42,820 nt of DNA from a virus. The stretch's first letter is position 1, and each line of letters starts with the position of its first letter. Below are positions 8,772 to 17,570 of the stretch, piece by piece. Made by a program: the position numbers and the translations under genes. The notes beneath the pieces were generated by a model. It made no database searches and had not been told where the DNA came from. It saw nothing but the letters and a program-made list of their open reading frames with translations. The stretch covers positions 1 through 42,820 of the IMG/VR virus record IMGVR_UViG_3300027365_000027. One strand, written 5' to 3'.

Positions 8772-9953
8772 TTACATGGTGGCCGCGGTCTTGATCAGGC
8801 CGATACGCTCGGGGCGCTGGTTCAGGAAGCCGTAGTACCACTTGATCGACATGAAGCCGGTCTCGCCATACGGATCGGTGCGATCCGTGGTGTCGTTGCC
8901 GGGCTTCTTGTGGGTGATCTTGAACTTCACCGTCTTGCCGTCGGTCTGGAAACCGATGGTCGAGAAGGAGCCATCACCCACCACCAGCATCGGGAACACG
9001 TCGAAGTTGTTGCCGGTGACGTAGTGGGTGCTGTTGCCGGTCGCATCCGCGCCCGCGCCGGCCCACTTCATCATCTCCGGAACCACGACGATGCGGAACT
9101 GGTCGATGGTGCCGACCTCACCACGCAGGGTGGTACCCGCGGAGGCGTAGTGCTGCACCGGAATGAACGCCGGGTTGCCGTGCAGGTCGGTCATCGCCCG
9201 CAGGGTCGGCAGCAGCTCGGAGCCCACGTACATCACCCGGGCACCCGGGATGGTCTTGGTATCGACCAGCCGCGAGCCGGTGATCACCTTGGTCTGCTTC
9301 GGCGTGCGGTTGTTGTCCAGGTCGATGGACAGGCGCATCAGGTCGCCGTAGGTGACCGCGGTGGCATCCACCTCGGCGTTGGACATGGCCGCACCGGCAT
9401 ACTTCTCGACACCGGCCGCGTTGAGCAGGTCGATCTGCAGCAGGTCCTCGGTGATCTCGTTGGCGCCGAAGATCATCTCGCGGTTGACGTGCTCCATGAG
9501 CTGGTCGTCGGAGTCGAAGTCCAGGGACTCCTGGGTGTACTCGTCGAAGAAGCCGAACTTGGCGATCGAGCCCTCGATCTCCTTGCGCTTGAAGCCCACA
9601 CGGTTCACGCGACCGCCGGTCTCGGACAGCACCGGCATCTTGCCGGGGATGGTGCCGATGTCCTTGGACGAACCATACAGGTTGCCGTCCACGATCACGG
9701 CGCCATTGGCATCGATGCCCTGGTCGTTGATGTTGGCATCATCGAGCAGCGGCAGGTAGTGGTAGACCTTGATCGACTTGCCCATGTTCTTGGGCATGTT
9801 CTTCACGTCGGCCAGCTGCGTGAAGTACTGCTCCTTCTGCACCTCGATCAGGGCCTTCTTCTGCCAGTAGAAGTCGCGCATCTGCGGACCGATACTGGAC
9901 GGCGTGCCCCCGTGGGGGTCCTTGTACTGTGACTGGGTGGTTTCACCGGCCAT
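8772..9953 (-). CDS. Major capsid protein, N4 gp56 family
   Basis: At 393 residues the length fits the N4-gp56 capsid family, and the early motif [20 protein letters not shown] is typical of it. The sequence is acidic, rich in Gly, Thr and Asp, with strong GC bias at third codon positions, as expected for a highly expressed gene. A repeat element and an AGGAGACAGG ribosome site lie immediately upstream. It is flanked by an acidic scaffold-like gene upstream and the gp55-like gene downstream, the N4 order. The product forms the icosahedral HK97-fold shell. Confidence 0.85.
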   Translation of the reverse strand: MAGETTQSQYKDPHGGTPSSIGPQMRDFYWQKKALIEVQKEQYFTQLADVKNMPKNMGKSIKVYHYLPLLDDANINDQGIDANGAVIVDGNLYGSSKDIGTIPGKMPVLSETGGRVNRVGFKRKEIEGSIAKFGFFDEYTQESLDFDSDDQLMEHVNREMIFGANEITEDLLQIDLLNAAGVEKYAGAAMSNAEVDATAVTYGDLMRLSIDLDNNRTPKQTKVITGSRLVDTKTIPGARVMYVGSELLPTLRAMTDLHGNPAFIPVQHYASAGTTLRGEVGTIDQFRIVVVPEMMKWAGAGADATGNSTHYVTGNNFDVFPMLVVGDGSFSTIGFQTDGKTVKFKITHKKPGNDTTDRTDPYGETGFMSIKWYYGFLNQRPERIGLIKTAATM

Positions 9954-9963
9954 AACCTGTCTC

Positions 9964-9982
9964 CTTATTGCATTATTGCAAT
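9964..9982. repeat. TGCA octamer-repeat element, copy 3
   Basis: TTATTGCATTATTGCAAT lies 10 bp upstream of the capsid start on the minus strand and touches the stop of the scaffold gene. It is the only AT-rich block between the two genes. Confidence 0.75.
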
Positions 9983-11172
9983 CACATCAGTTTCTCGTTG
10001 ATCAGCTTCTCGAACTCATCGTCCGACAACGCCAGGGGGTTGAAGTCGGCGGAGGCGCCGGACGTCTTCGGGGCTGTACGGGTAGAGCTTGCCGCTCGCT
10101 TCTTGCTCTTGCGCTTGCCATCCTCGGCCTTCGGCTTGGCGACGACGGTCTTCCTGGCTGGTTCCTGTGCCGGTGCCTGCGTGAACAGGTCGTCAAAGGC
10201 GCCCTTGGCCTGGAGTTCGTCGCCCACCGTCCGGTAGGCATCGAGGTCCGACAAGCCGGTCAAGCGACCAAACGCGCGCTGCCGTTCCATCTCGGTACTG
10301 ATCCGGTCATAGACGCCACTGGCCATGTGGTCGTTGATCACCTTCAGCAGTTGAGGTTGTTCGGCCACGACACGCTTGCTGGGCCCATCCCACTTATTGC
10401 TCACGAGATCGATGGTCTGGCTGTAGGTCGGTGTGTCCTGGATGTCGTCCAGTACCGCGTCCAGCTCCAGCTCACGGTCGTCAACAGTGTAAGTCTCGGG
10501 CTTGTATTCGCTTTCCTTCTCGGTGTCGATGTCCAGTGGATCGAGTCCACTGTCCTTGATCAGCTTCTGGATCGCTTGGGGATTCTTCTTCTCCAGGTCG
10601 ATCAGGTAGCTGAGCTTCTCCGGCTCGAGGAGATTATTGTTCTCCAGGAGCTTGATCGTTTTCAAATGCGGCTTGAGGGCCGCCATCTTCTTGTTGTAGT
10701 TGGCCCCCATCTGCATGAGGGTACGGGCTTCCTCGGCGGTCTCGACCCGCATCTCCTTGCCGTTGGCACGGAACGGGGCGAACAGGGCCTCGTACTCTTT
10801 CCGGTAGTCGACCTCGGATGTGTCGTCTTCCTGTTCGTCCTTCTCGTCGTCGTCCGCCGCGGTCTCTTCCGTGTCGGTATCGGTCTCGTCGTCTACCGAG
10901 CCCGTCTCCCCAGCCTCATCGGAGTCCGGTGAATCAGACTCATCGGATGCTGAGGATTCATCGTCCTCGCCGTCGTCACCATCAGTGTCGTCAGCGTCCG
11001 GCTCAGCGGTGTCATCGGTGGCCTCCTCCGCGCTGTCCTGGGCATCTTCCGTCTCGGGTTCGCGGGTATCCGCGGAACCAAAGGCCTCCGGGCCCAGGTT
11101 CATGATCTCGTCGTCGGAGAGACTGGCCAGTCTCTCCTCACTCATGGCTGCCGTGTCGGTGGATACGCTCAT
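9982..11172 (-). CDS. Acidic scaffold-like protein (N4 gp57 position)
   Basis: This encodes 396 residues. Residues about 35-120 are almost entirely Asp, Glu, Ser and Thr (intrinsically disordered), followed by a helical charged middle and a basic Lys/Arg-rich segment before the conserved-looking C-terminal helix ([18 protein letters not shown]). An acidic disordered half with a short C-terminal capsid-binding helix is typical of phage scaffolding proteins, and the gene lies directly before the capsid gene. Its ATG overlaps the stop of the upstream 114-residue gene by 4 nt. Confidence 0.7.
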   Translation of the reverse strand: MSVSTDTAAMSEERLASLSDDEIMNLGPEAFGSADTREPETEDAQDSAEEATDDTAEPDADDTDGDDGEDDESSASDESDSPDSDEAGETGSVDDETDTDTEETAADDDEKDEQEDDTSEVDYRKEYEALFAPFRANGKEMRVETAEEARTLMQMGANYNKKMAALKPHLKTIKLLENNNLLEPEKLSYLIDLEKKNPQAIQKLIKDSGLDPLDIDTEKESEYKPETYTVDDRELELDAVLDDIQDTPTYSQTIDLVSNKWDGPSKRVVAEQPQLLKVINDHMASGVYDRISTEMERQRAFGRLTGLSDLDAYRTVGDELQAKGAFDDLFTQAPAQEPARKTVVAKPKAEDGKRKSKKRAASSTRTAPKTSGASADFNPLALSDDEFEKLINEKLM

Positions 11173-11513
11173 TCCTCAAGTGCCTCCGCCCGTAGTTCAT
11201 CCAGGGATGCCTCGTCGGCTTCCATGGCCTTCTGGGCCATGTAGGCCTGCTGGCGGACCATGTTGAAGTACTGGGTCAGGCTGCCGATCGCATCCATCTG
11301 ACGCACAATGGCGGCCTGGCTTTCAGCGTCCTGGGCGCTGTGATCAGCCTTGAGGTGAACCAGACGAACGGCCTCCTTCTCGAGGTAGCCGTCCAGAACG
11401 ATCTCCTTGAAATCGGGATTGGCCAGCAAGCGTTCCAGGGCATCGCCCCGGTTGACGATGGTCTTGGCTTCGGCGAGGTTCAGTTCGATCTCTTCAATCT
11501 GTGCTTGGCTCAT
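11169..11513 (-). CDS. Small late protein (N4 gp58 position), 114 aa
   Basis: The start chosen is the ATG at 11513 (MSQAQIEE); an earlier in-frame ATG at 11552 would run close to the portal gene. The product is an acidic, helical 114-residue protein without Cys or membrane segments. It lies between portal and scaffold and overlaps the scaffold gene by 4 nt. Gene order matches N4 gp58. The function is unknown; a head-assembly accessory role is inferred from position only. Confidence 0.6.
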   Translation of the reverse strand: MSQAQIEEIELNLAEAKTIVNRGDALERLLANPDFKEIVLDGYLEKEAVRLVHLKADHSAQDAESQAAIVRQMDAIGSLTQYFNMVRQQAYMAQKAMEADEASLDELRAEALEE

Positions 11514-11568
11514 TGCGTTTCCACGGTGAGGTTGAATTAACGGGATGACCATATATCAGGCTGAAATA

Positions 11569-13710
11569 TCACGCATCTTTTTCTGCAGCCCGCATCTGGA
11601 ACTCCTCGCGCTTCTGTCCGGCCTTCATGTGATTGTCGAGCACTTTGAGGTGGGCCTGACTGCGTGCCTGCTCACCGATCTTCTGCAGATCGCGCTCCTG
11701 CTTGACCCCGGATTCCTGCTCCACGTATTCCAGATCCTTGAGGTCGGCTTCGCTGCGGGTCTGCTGGGCCTTGGCCTGATCGAGTTGCGCACCGGCCTGG
11801 TTCTCCACGGTCTCGGATTGCAGCTTGGCGGTCTCGGCCTGGAGCTTCTGCATCTCCAGCTGCTGCATCTGCTGCTGCACGGGATCGGGCTGCGGCTCGT
11901 AGCTCTCGATGCGCTTGGCCAGCTCCGGCATCTTGCGCAGGCGGGCAATGTCGGCAAGGATCATCCGGCTCATTGCCGGGTCCATGTTGTTGCCCATGGT
12001 CTGGAGCATGAACGACAGCTCCTGTGCCTTGGCATTGTCGGCTTCGGCGGTGGCGATGGTCAGGCGCAGATCGAAGTTGCCGGCCAGGTCATCCCGGCGT
12101 ACCGGCACGAACTCCTCGTTGGTGATCCGAACCACTTCCTCCTCGGAGAGGAACTCCTGGTTCATGGCGAGGATCTTGCGGCCCACTGCGATCAGCCCAC
12201 GTGACAGGCGACGCAGGATGCTCAATTCCCGCTTGGAGGCGGCATCCAGAACACCGCGAACGCCCGTGGCCGTGTCTCCCAGAGCATTGCCGGAGAGCCC
12301 CTGGGCGAACGCCTTGACCCCGGTGATCGACTCGGCCTCCATATTCTGCATCTGCACCATGAACTGGGCGCTGGCCGGGATCTCCGGGTACTGGTGCTGG
12401 TACACGCCCTGGCGGGGATCGACGTTCTGGTTGAAGTCGTAGTCCTCGCCCCGCTCGAAGCGGCGGCGGTTGGTGGCATCGAGCATGTCGCGGCGCATAC
12501 CGGTCTGGCCGTTGGCACTGCGGCCCATCAGGTCGATCATGCCGCGGGAGACGGCACCCAGGATCTTCTGATTGTCCTCGAGCAGGGCTCCGTCAGGCTC
12601 GCCGTACACGCTGCGCCGCACCGGCAGGTAGGACACCGCCACGAACGGGGGACGCTTGTCCGGGAAGGGGTTCTCCTCCATGCGGATCAGAGTGTCGCCT
12701 ACCCAGGCAGCGACGATAGGCTGTACCACACCAGAACCATCAATATCCCAATATCCCCAGTATTCATGGACGGTAAACTTCTGACGGGGCTTGTCACTAA
12801 AATTGAAGCTGCCCGCATTATCCGGTCCGGTATCCGGGGCGCCCAGGATGGAATTGTTGGTGACGTTGATGTGGTCCAGGTTGTGGTATTTGCCATCGCG
12901 TTTCAGCTCCGAAAGGGACGATTCGAACTTGTAGATCACGAACTGGGCTTTCTCGATCTGCCCCATGCAGGTGGGATCGACGATCACGTCGTCGTAGTGG
13001 CAGACCTCGACGGTGGGTTGATTCTTCAGGGTGCGGGTGACGGGGGTGGGTTCATACCCGGTAATGCGCGCACTGTAGGGCACGCCATCGGCCTGGCTCA
13101 GTTCATGCGCTTGCTTGAGCTCGTCAGGCACTTCCTGCGCAAAGCGCTCCGGCTCCTCGTTCTTCATCCTTGCCAGCTGCTCGTGCATCGGGGCCACGGT
13201 GGGATCGGCGGTGAACTCGATGACCGGAGCCATCTCCTCGACTTCCTCTTCCTCGAAGTCCCAGCCCACCCGCACGATCGCCGTACCCTCGTCGACTGCG
13301 GCGCGCACGTAATCATCGATGAAACCGACCCGGTCGATCTTGGTGCTGAACTGGTTGTTGAGCACCAGCTGATTCTGCTGGGCCGCCTTCTTGTCCTCCC
13401 ACGATACCGGAGCCACCGCGAACACCTCATCGGTATCCAGGAACGGCTCCGACAGGGCGGCGTAACGCCACTCCGCCTGCTTGCGGATCAGCTGGGGCTG
13501 CACCTGGGAACGGCCCTTGCGCGCCTTGGGCTTGGCGGCCCCACGGACATGCAGATTGTCGAGCCAGTGTTCGATCCGCGTGGTCTGATCACTGTGGGCA
13601 CTCTGCGAGTCCAACAGGTCCTGTTTCAGATCCTTCACCGTGGGCTCGTTGTCCCAATCGGTAAGTTTCTTGGCAGACACGTCGATGTCTGCGGTAACGT
13701 CGTCGCTCAT
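11569..13710 (-). CDS. Portal protein (N4 gp59-like)
   Basis: At 713 residues this is close to the size of the large N4/P22-type portal. A basic N-terminal region is followed by the portal body with the motif VHEYWGYWDIDGSG (about residues 315-330). A long helical C-terminus (about 600-713), rich in Gln and Lys, forms the barrel-like coiled coil of large portals. It forms the dodecameric DNA channel at the head vertex. The gene heads the capsid operon, with a four-unit octamer-repeat element just upstream. The codons for the conserved motif (plus positions 12717-12845) are clearly more AT-rich than the rest. Confidence 0.8.
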   Translation of the reverse strand: MSDDVTADIDVSAKKLTDWDNEPTVKDLKQDLLDSQSAHSDQTTRIEHWLDNLHVRGAAKPKARKGRSQVQPQLIRKQAEWRYAALSEPFLDTDEVFAVAPVSWEDKKAAQQNQLVLNNQFSTKIDRVGFIDDYVRAAVDEGTAIVRVGWDFEEEEVEEMAPVIEFTADPTVAPMHEQLARMKNEEPERFAQEVPDELKQAHELSQADGVPYSARITGYEPTPVTRTLKNQPTVEVCHYDDVIVDPTCMGQIEKAQFVIYKFESSLSELKRDGKYHNLDHINVTNNSILGAPDTGPDNAGSFNFSDKPRQKFTVHEYWGYWDIDGSGVVQPIVAAWVGDTLIRMEENPFPDKRPPFVAVSYLPVRRSVYGEPDGALLEDNQKILGAVSRGMIDLMGRSANGQTGMRRDMLDATNRRRFERGEDYDFNQNVDPRQGVYQHQYPEIPASAQFMVQMQNMEAESITGVKAFAQGLSGNALGDTATGVRGVLDAASKRELSILRRLSRGLIAVGRKILAMNQEFLSEEEVVRITNEEFVPVRRDDLAGNFDLRLTIATAEADNAKAQELSFMLQTMGNNMDPAMSRMILADIARLRKMPELAKRIESYEPQPDPVQQQMQQLEMQKLQAETAKLQSETVENQAGAQLDQAKAQQTRSEADLKDLEYVEQESGVKQERDLQKIGEQARSQAHLKVLDNHMKAGQKREEFQMRAAEKDA

Positions 13711-13721
13711 GCGGCACCCCT

Positions 13722-13752
13722 TTCAATAATGCACTATTGCAATAATGCAATG
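13722..13752. repeat. TGCA octamer-repeat element, copy 4
   Basis: Successive TGCACTAT, TGCAATAA and TGCAATGA units, 8 bp apart, lie 12 bp upstream of the portal start on the minus strand. This is the best candidate for a head-operon promoter or operator. Confidence 0.75.
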
Positions 13753-13842
13753 ACCTGAGGCCCACATAGTAATGAATGTCCAACCCCTCCATCCGAACTT
13801 TCGCCTCAAAAATCCCTACAGGTACTGAATACCAGAGGTATG

Positions 13843-13856
13843 ATTGATATATCAAT
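13843..13856. promoter_or_regulatory. 14-bp AT palindrome upstream of HNH gene
   Basis: ATTGATATATCAAT is a perfect palindrome 18 bp before the HNH start, in the 164-bp gap between divergently transcribed portal and HNH genes. It could be an operator or part of a -10 region; no clear -35 was seen. Confidence 0.35.
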
Positions 13857-13874
13857 AACCACCCAGGTGTTCAC

Positions 13875-14543
13875 ATGATCCCCAAAACCTGCCAACAGTG
13901 TGGCTCACCTTTTCAGGTCCCCCGTACCCGTGCCACCACAGCCAAATACTGCTCGACCCAATGCAGGGACCTGGGGGCCAAACGGAAACCCAACCAGACT
14001 TGTACATCCTGTGGCAAGGCCTTCTATATGAAGGCCTCCCAAGTAGCCCGATACAGCAGAAAACTAGGAGTTTTCTGCTCCTACGCCTGCACTGCCCAAG
14101 CGAAGTCAGTTGCGTACAGTGGTGAGAGTAACCCTAACCATAAAGGAAAGAACGTAGATGAGGATGGCTATCGCATTTATGTGCCCCCTGCGTCTTATCT
14201 CAATGGCCTGAAGCGCATGAAGCTGCACCAGGCCGTGTGTTGTGAGGCCCTTGGCATACGTCAGATCCCCAAAGGGGTCCATATACACCATAGAGACTGC
14301 AACCTACTGAATAACGAACCAGAAAATCTGGTCACTCTGAACATCAGCGACCACAAATGGCTGCACAAACAATATGGGGTAGCCACCTTGTGGGCCTTCT
14401 GCACCGGGAAAGTAGGGCTAGATTCTCTGATTTCGTGGGCAGACGACCCCGAGAGAGCACGCAAGCTACTCCCCCTTAACATCAACCACCAAGCGACTAA
14501 CCCTGACCTACTGCCAGGAGCCTTCTATGAAGATGCCAATTAA
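13875..14543 (+). CDS. Free-standing HNH endonuclease with zinc-binding N-terminus
   Basis: This encodes 222 residues. The first 80 hold Cys pairs (CQQCGSPF, CSTQC, CTSCGKAF, CSYAC), two zinc-ribbon-like modules found in phage homing endonucleases. The catalytic HNH core follows at about 140-165 (GVHIHHRDCNLLNNEPENL, then HKWLHKQYG). It is on the plus strand inside the minus-strand virion cluster, with lower GC than its neighbours, so it is a recent insertion. It ends overlapping the dUTPase start by 17 nt and probably moved together with it. A free-standing homing nuclease is the most likely role. Confidence 0.8.
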   Translation: MIPKTCQQCGSPFQVPRTRATTAKYCSTQCRDLGAKRKPNQTCTSCGKAFYMKASQVARYSRKLGVFCSYACTAQAKSVAYSGESNPNHKGKNVDEDGYRIYVPPASYLNGLKRMKLHQAVCCEALGIRQIPKGVHIHHRDCNLLNNEPENLVTLNISDHKWLHKQYGVATLWAFCTGKVGLDSLISWADDPERARKLLPLNINHQATNPDLLPGAFYEDAN

Positions 14544-14955
14544 ACCCATGCACCCTAACTTCCAACACCCCAAGAAAGGCACAGACGGTGCTGCTGCCTT
14601 TGACCTCTTTATGCCTGAGGCTGGGAGGACATATGCTGCCGAAGCGGTAAAAGTCCCGCTAGGCTTTGCAGCAACTGTTCCCGCCGGGCATGTTGCAATG
14701 CTTATGCCCCGATCAGGAGTAGGGGCGAAGTTGGGGGTGGAACTCAATAACACATGCGGACTAATCGACCCTGACTACGCAGGACAATGGTTCGCCTTCC
14801 TGAGAACCAAGAACGATGAGCCCTTCGAATGGGATGCCGGCGCTCGCCTGCTGCAGGTACTGATCGTCCCGGTCGTCACCCCCGCACTCACCCTGGTCGA
14901 GGATCTCGACGCCACCGCTCGCGGTGACGGCGGCTTCGGCTCCACCGGCCAGTAA
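14527..14955 (+). CDS. dut: dUTPase (dUTP diphosphatase)
   Basis: This encodes 142 residues with all five trimeric dUTPase motifs: GAAAFDLF (I), PRSGVGAK (II), GLIDPDYAG (III, catalytic Asp), RLLQVLIVP (IV) and RGDGGFGSTG (V, the C-terminal lid). It hydrolyses dUTP to dUMP, keeping uracil out of phage DNA and feeding dTMP synthesis. The ATG at 14527 has AGGAG six bases upstream inside the HNH gene, so the two are translationally coupled. It lies in the plus-strand cargo within the late cluster, not with the replication genes, pointing to acquisition as a unit with the HNH gene. Confidence 0.92.
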   Translation: MKMPIKPMHPNFQHPKKGTDGAAAFDLFMPEAGRTYAAEAVKVPLGFAATVPAGHVAMLMPRSGVGAKLGVELNNTCGLIDPDYAGQWFAFLRTKNDEPFEWDAGARLLQVLIVPVVTPALTLVEDLDATARGDGGFGSTGQ

Positions 14956-14965
14956 GGACGGAACC

Positions 14966-15220
14966 ATGAACTTCCGGCGCTACCAGTCCCGCCCCATCAC
15001 CCGCCTCGCCCACGAGATCACTGAGCGGGACGTACTGACCCCGGTCGACATCACCCATACTCGGGTCCGCTTCCCGGATGGGGAGTCCATCACCTTTGCC
15101 CACCATGAGGACGTCCAGGTGGGCGACTTCATCGTCTTCCTGACCCAGGACGATACCTACCACTGTGCGCGGGACGTGTTCCTCGAGCGCAACATCGTGC
15201 CCGGCGATCCCGACGAGTAG
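14966..15220 (+). CDS. Small cargo protein of unknown function, 84 aa
   Basis: The start ATG at 14966 follows the dUTPase stop by 10 nt with an AAGGACGGAACC leader. The 84-residue product is charged, with no Cys-pair motif or membrane segment. The segment TRVRFPDGESITFAHHEDVQ followed by a GDFIVF turn suggests a small beta-barrel. It shares the operon with the HNH and dUTPase genes and ends before a bidirectional terminator. I do not recognise the family. Confidence 0.65.
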   Translation: MNFRRYQSRPITRLAHEITERDVLTPVDITHTRVRFPDGESITFAHHEDVQVGDFIVFLTQDDTYHCARDVFLERNIVPGDPDE

Positions 15221-15238
15221 ACGTACCCCAGCAGCAGG

Positions 15239-15264
15239 AAAGGCCCCCATTTGGGGGCCTTTTC
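15239..15264. terminator. Bidirectional intrinsic terminator
   Basis: AAAGGCCCCC ATTT GGGGGCCTTTTC forms a strong stem with A- and U-tracts on either side. It separates the plus-strand dUTPase cargo from the convergent minus-strand head-tail gene and can serve both directions. Confidence 0.9.
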
Positions 15265-15280
15265 ATTGGCACCTGCTGTC

Positions 15281-15940
15281 TCACACCCAGCCGTTGGCCT
15301 CGAAGCGGGTCTTCTCGGCCTCCTGCCGGCGCTGGTAGCCTCCGGCTTCCAGCTCCCGGCAGGCCTGCTCGTACTTGGCCGCGTAGTTGTTGCCCTGGTG
15401 GAAGTCGCTCTGCATGCCCACCGGGTTCAACGCCCGTGACGCGACGAACAGCAGCAGGGGCCACAGGTGGGTCTGGGGCAGCTCCACCTCGACCTTCTCC
15501 GGCTCCTTCTGGGCATCCCGCTTGCTGATCGTGGGATGGTCGGCCCGGTAGATCACCGTCAGGCGCCGGGTCTCCCGTGCGAACAGGCTGTCCAGGGTAC
15601 GTGACGGGATGCGCAGGGCTCGGGTACTGGTGGTCAACACCGACTCCGGCTTGCCCTCCTGGTTCAGCGGCAGGTCCTCCTCATCGGCATCCAGCACTCG
15701 CTCGATCTTGAGCAGATCCTCGACCTCGACTGTGTAGTCGTTCAGCCCTGGCACCAGGTAGACATCGGTGCGCCCCTCTTTGAGATCGAAGCGCCGGTGC
15801 AGGTCCGTCAGCCCCAGGTTGATATGGCTGATGATGTTGTGCCGGTTCTCGGCCGTGATGCCCTCGCCATAGGCCCCGCCCAGGAATACCTGGGAGAGCT
15901 CACCCACGGTGAGGTGCTCGAAGATTTCACTCAGTTTCAT
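15281..15940 (-). CDS. Head-tail connector-type structural protein (N4 gp67-like position)
   Basis: This encodes 219 residues. The N-terminal helices (ITAENRHNIISHINLGLTDL, then HRRFDLKEG) and a beta-rich middle (LVPGLNDYTVEVEDLLKIER) resemble podovirus head-tail adaptor proteins that dock under the portal. The C-terminal helices include a segment with Asn and Tyr repeats (QGNNYAAKYEQACREL). It is directly downstream of the terminase large gene, the position of N4 gp67. The assignment is based on position plus general architecture; another connector or completion protein is possible. Confidence 0.6.
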   Translation of the reverse strand: MKLSEIFEHLTVGELSQVFLGGAYGEGITAENRHNIISHINLGLTDLHRRFDLKEGRTDVYLVPGLNDYTVEVEDLLKIERVLDADEEDLPLNQEGKPESVLTTSTRALRIPSRTLDSLFARETRRLTVIYRADHPTISKRDAQKEPEKVEVELPQTHLWPLLLFVASRALNPVGMQSDFHQGNNYAAKYEQACRELEAGGYQRRQEAEKTRFEANGWV

Positions 15941-15950
15941 AGGAACTGCC

Positions 15951-17570
15951 TCATACGATGTAGGAACTCATGGGATCGTCACCCTCGTCGTCGTCTTCCA
16001 TGTCCCACATGCCATCGCTGGCCTGGGTCAGGTCGCCGGTCTCGGTGGGTTTCCAGGGCGTCAGCGAGCCCAGCATGGAGATGGTGTCGATGAAGTCGTC
16101 GTGCTTGCTCTTGAAGCCTCCCGCGGTGGCCAGTGACAGCTCGTCCATGCCCTCGATCAGCTCCGTGGACCCCTTCTTCTCGATCGGGAAGAAGATCTTG
16201 CGGGCCTTGAACAGGGGCACCACCACGTTGAAGCGCACCAGCTTGTTGGTGGTGGGGCGGATGCCCGGCTTGGCGTCGTTGCCCTCACTGGCCAGCGGGA
16301 AGAACACGTTGCGGTTGAGCATCTGTTCCTGGAGCCAGGGAATGAAGCCACCCTGCTGGCCACTGACCTCGATGCCCACCTGCTGGGGCCGGTACATCTG
16401 CGCCAGCCGGAACAGGTCATCCATGTTGCGGCCCATGTCCTGACGCCGGCATACCCCGTCCACCCACAGCCAGTCGCCGGCATTGTTGTAGGCCCACACG
16501 CTGATCACCGAGAAGTCGGCCTTCTCCTTCTCCGAGGTGGCGAAGTCGGTGGTGATGTAGAAGTTGAAGCGGGCCCGGTTGCGCAGCACCCCGTCGATCT
16601 TGTACCAGCCGATGTCGTGGTCCTGGATCAAGCGGTCCTCGTCGGACATGATCCGTAGCATCAGCTCCTGGTTGAAGGTATCGACCTTGCCGAGCTTGAC
16701 CGCGGTGTCGTACTGCTCTTTCACGTAGTCGAAAGTGAAGCGATCGGGCCAGCTGCCCCGGAACTCCTCCCGGGAGCAGGGAAAGCGCTCGCACACCGGG
16801 AAGACGTTGACCGCCCAGGCCCCGGACTCCACGGCCTTGTACAGTGGGTCCTTGGCGTTGAAGGGCGTGCCCGACCAGATGATCATGTTCTTGGACGGGT
16901 GCAGGGCGTAGTTGACCGCCTTGTACACCGTGTCCTCCACCGCGGCAATCACCGTGACCGAGCGGGCATCCTCGTCCGAGATCAGGTCATCGAGAATGGC
17001 CAGCTGCGGGCGCTTGCCCATCTCCTTGGCCCCGCGGACGCCCGTCTTCGCGCCGTACCCCTTGACGATGAACAGCTTCCCGTCGGCATTCTCGAACTCC
17101 CAGCGGATGTCGGTGAAGGCGGTACGCGGCACGTATTCGCGCAGGAACTCGGAATTCTCCCAGCGGTACTGGAGGTTCTTGCGCATGTTCTTGACGCCGT
17201 TCTCGATCGAGTCGGAGACGTAGAGCGCCAGGTCCACCCGCCCGAAGCCGGGTACCTCGCCATAGGTAGCGATGTAGAGCACCAGGTACTCGCCCATCAC
17301 GGCCGTCTTTGCAATCCCGCGGTGGCACAGGTTGATGATTCGCCGGCCTTCCTGAGTGAGGGTGTCGAGCATGTAGTAGTGGACCAGTGGGGTCTTGTGC
17401 TCCTCCCCCTCGTGGCCATTGACCAGCTTGATGAAGGTCACGAACTCCAGGGCGAAGTCGCTGGGCACGTAGTCGGGCGGAACCGCGTAGGAGAGCTCGC
17501 GCAGGTAGTCCTCGACCTTCCATGGCGCCTCCTCCTCGATCCCCAGGGCCTGGGCCACGGCATCACTCAT
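15951..17570 (-). CDS. terL: Terminase large subunit (N4 gp68-like)
   Basis: At 539 residues the length is typical. The N-terminal packaging ATPase has a variant Walker A (CHRGIAKTAVMGEYL, about residues 83-97) like that of T7 gp19 relatives, and a Walker B (QLAILDDLISDED, about 190-202). The RNase H-like nuclease domain begins at FYITTDFATSEKEKADFSVI (about 345), where the Asp after TT is the metal ligand. It pumps DNA into proheads through the portal. It overlaps the following 234-residue gene's stop codon and precedes the connector gene by 10 bp. Confidence 0.88.
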   Translation of the reverse strand: MSDAVAQALGIEEEAPWKVEDYLRELSYAVPPDYVPSDFALEFVTFIKLVNGHEGEEHKTPLVHYYMLDTLTQEGRRIINLCHRGIAKTAVMGEYLVLYIATYGEVPGFGRVDLALYVSDSIENGVKNMRKNLQYRWENSEFLREYVPRTAFTDIRWEFENADGKLFIVKGYGAKTGVRGAKEMGKRPQLAILDDLISDEDARSVTVIAAVEDTVYKAVNYALHPSKNMIIWSGTPFNAKDPLYKAVESGAWAVNVFPVCERFPCSREEFRGSWPDRFTFDYVKEQYDTAVKLGKVDTFNQELMLRIMSDEDRLIQDHDIGWYKIDGVLRNRARFNFYITTDFATSEKEKADFSVISVWAYNNAGDWLWVDGVCRRQDMGRNMDDLFRLAQMYRPQQVGIEVSGQQGGFIPWLQEQMLNRNVFFPLASEGNDAKPGIRPTTNKLVRFNVVVPLFKARKIFFPIEKKGSTELIEGMDELSLATAGGFKSKHDDFIDTISMLGSLTPWKPTETGDLTQASDGMWDMEDDDEGDDPMSSYIV

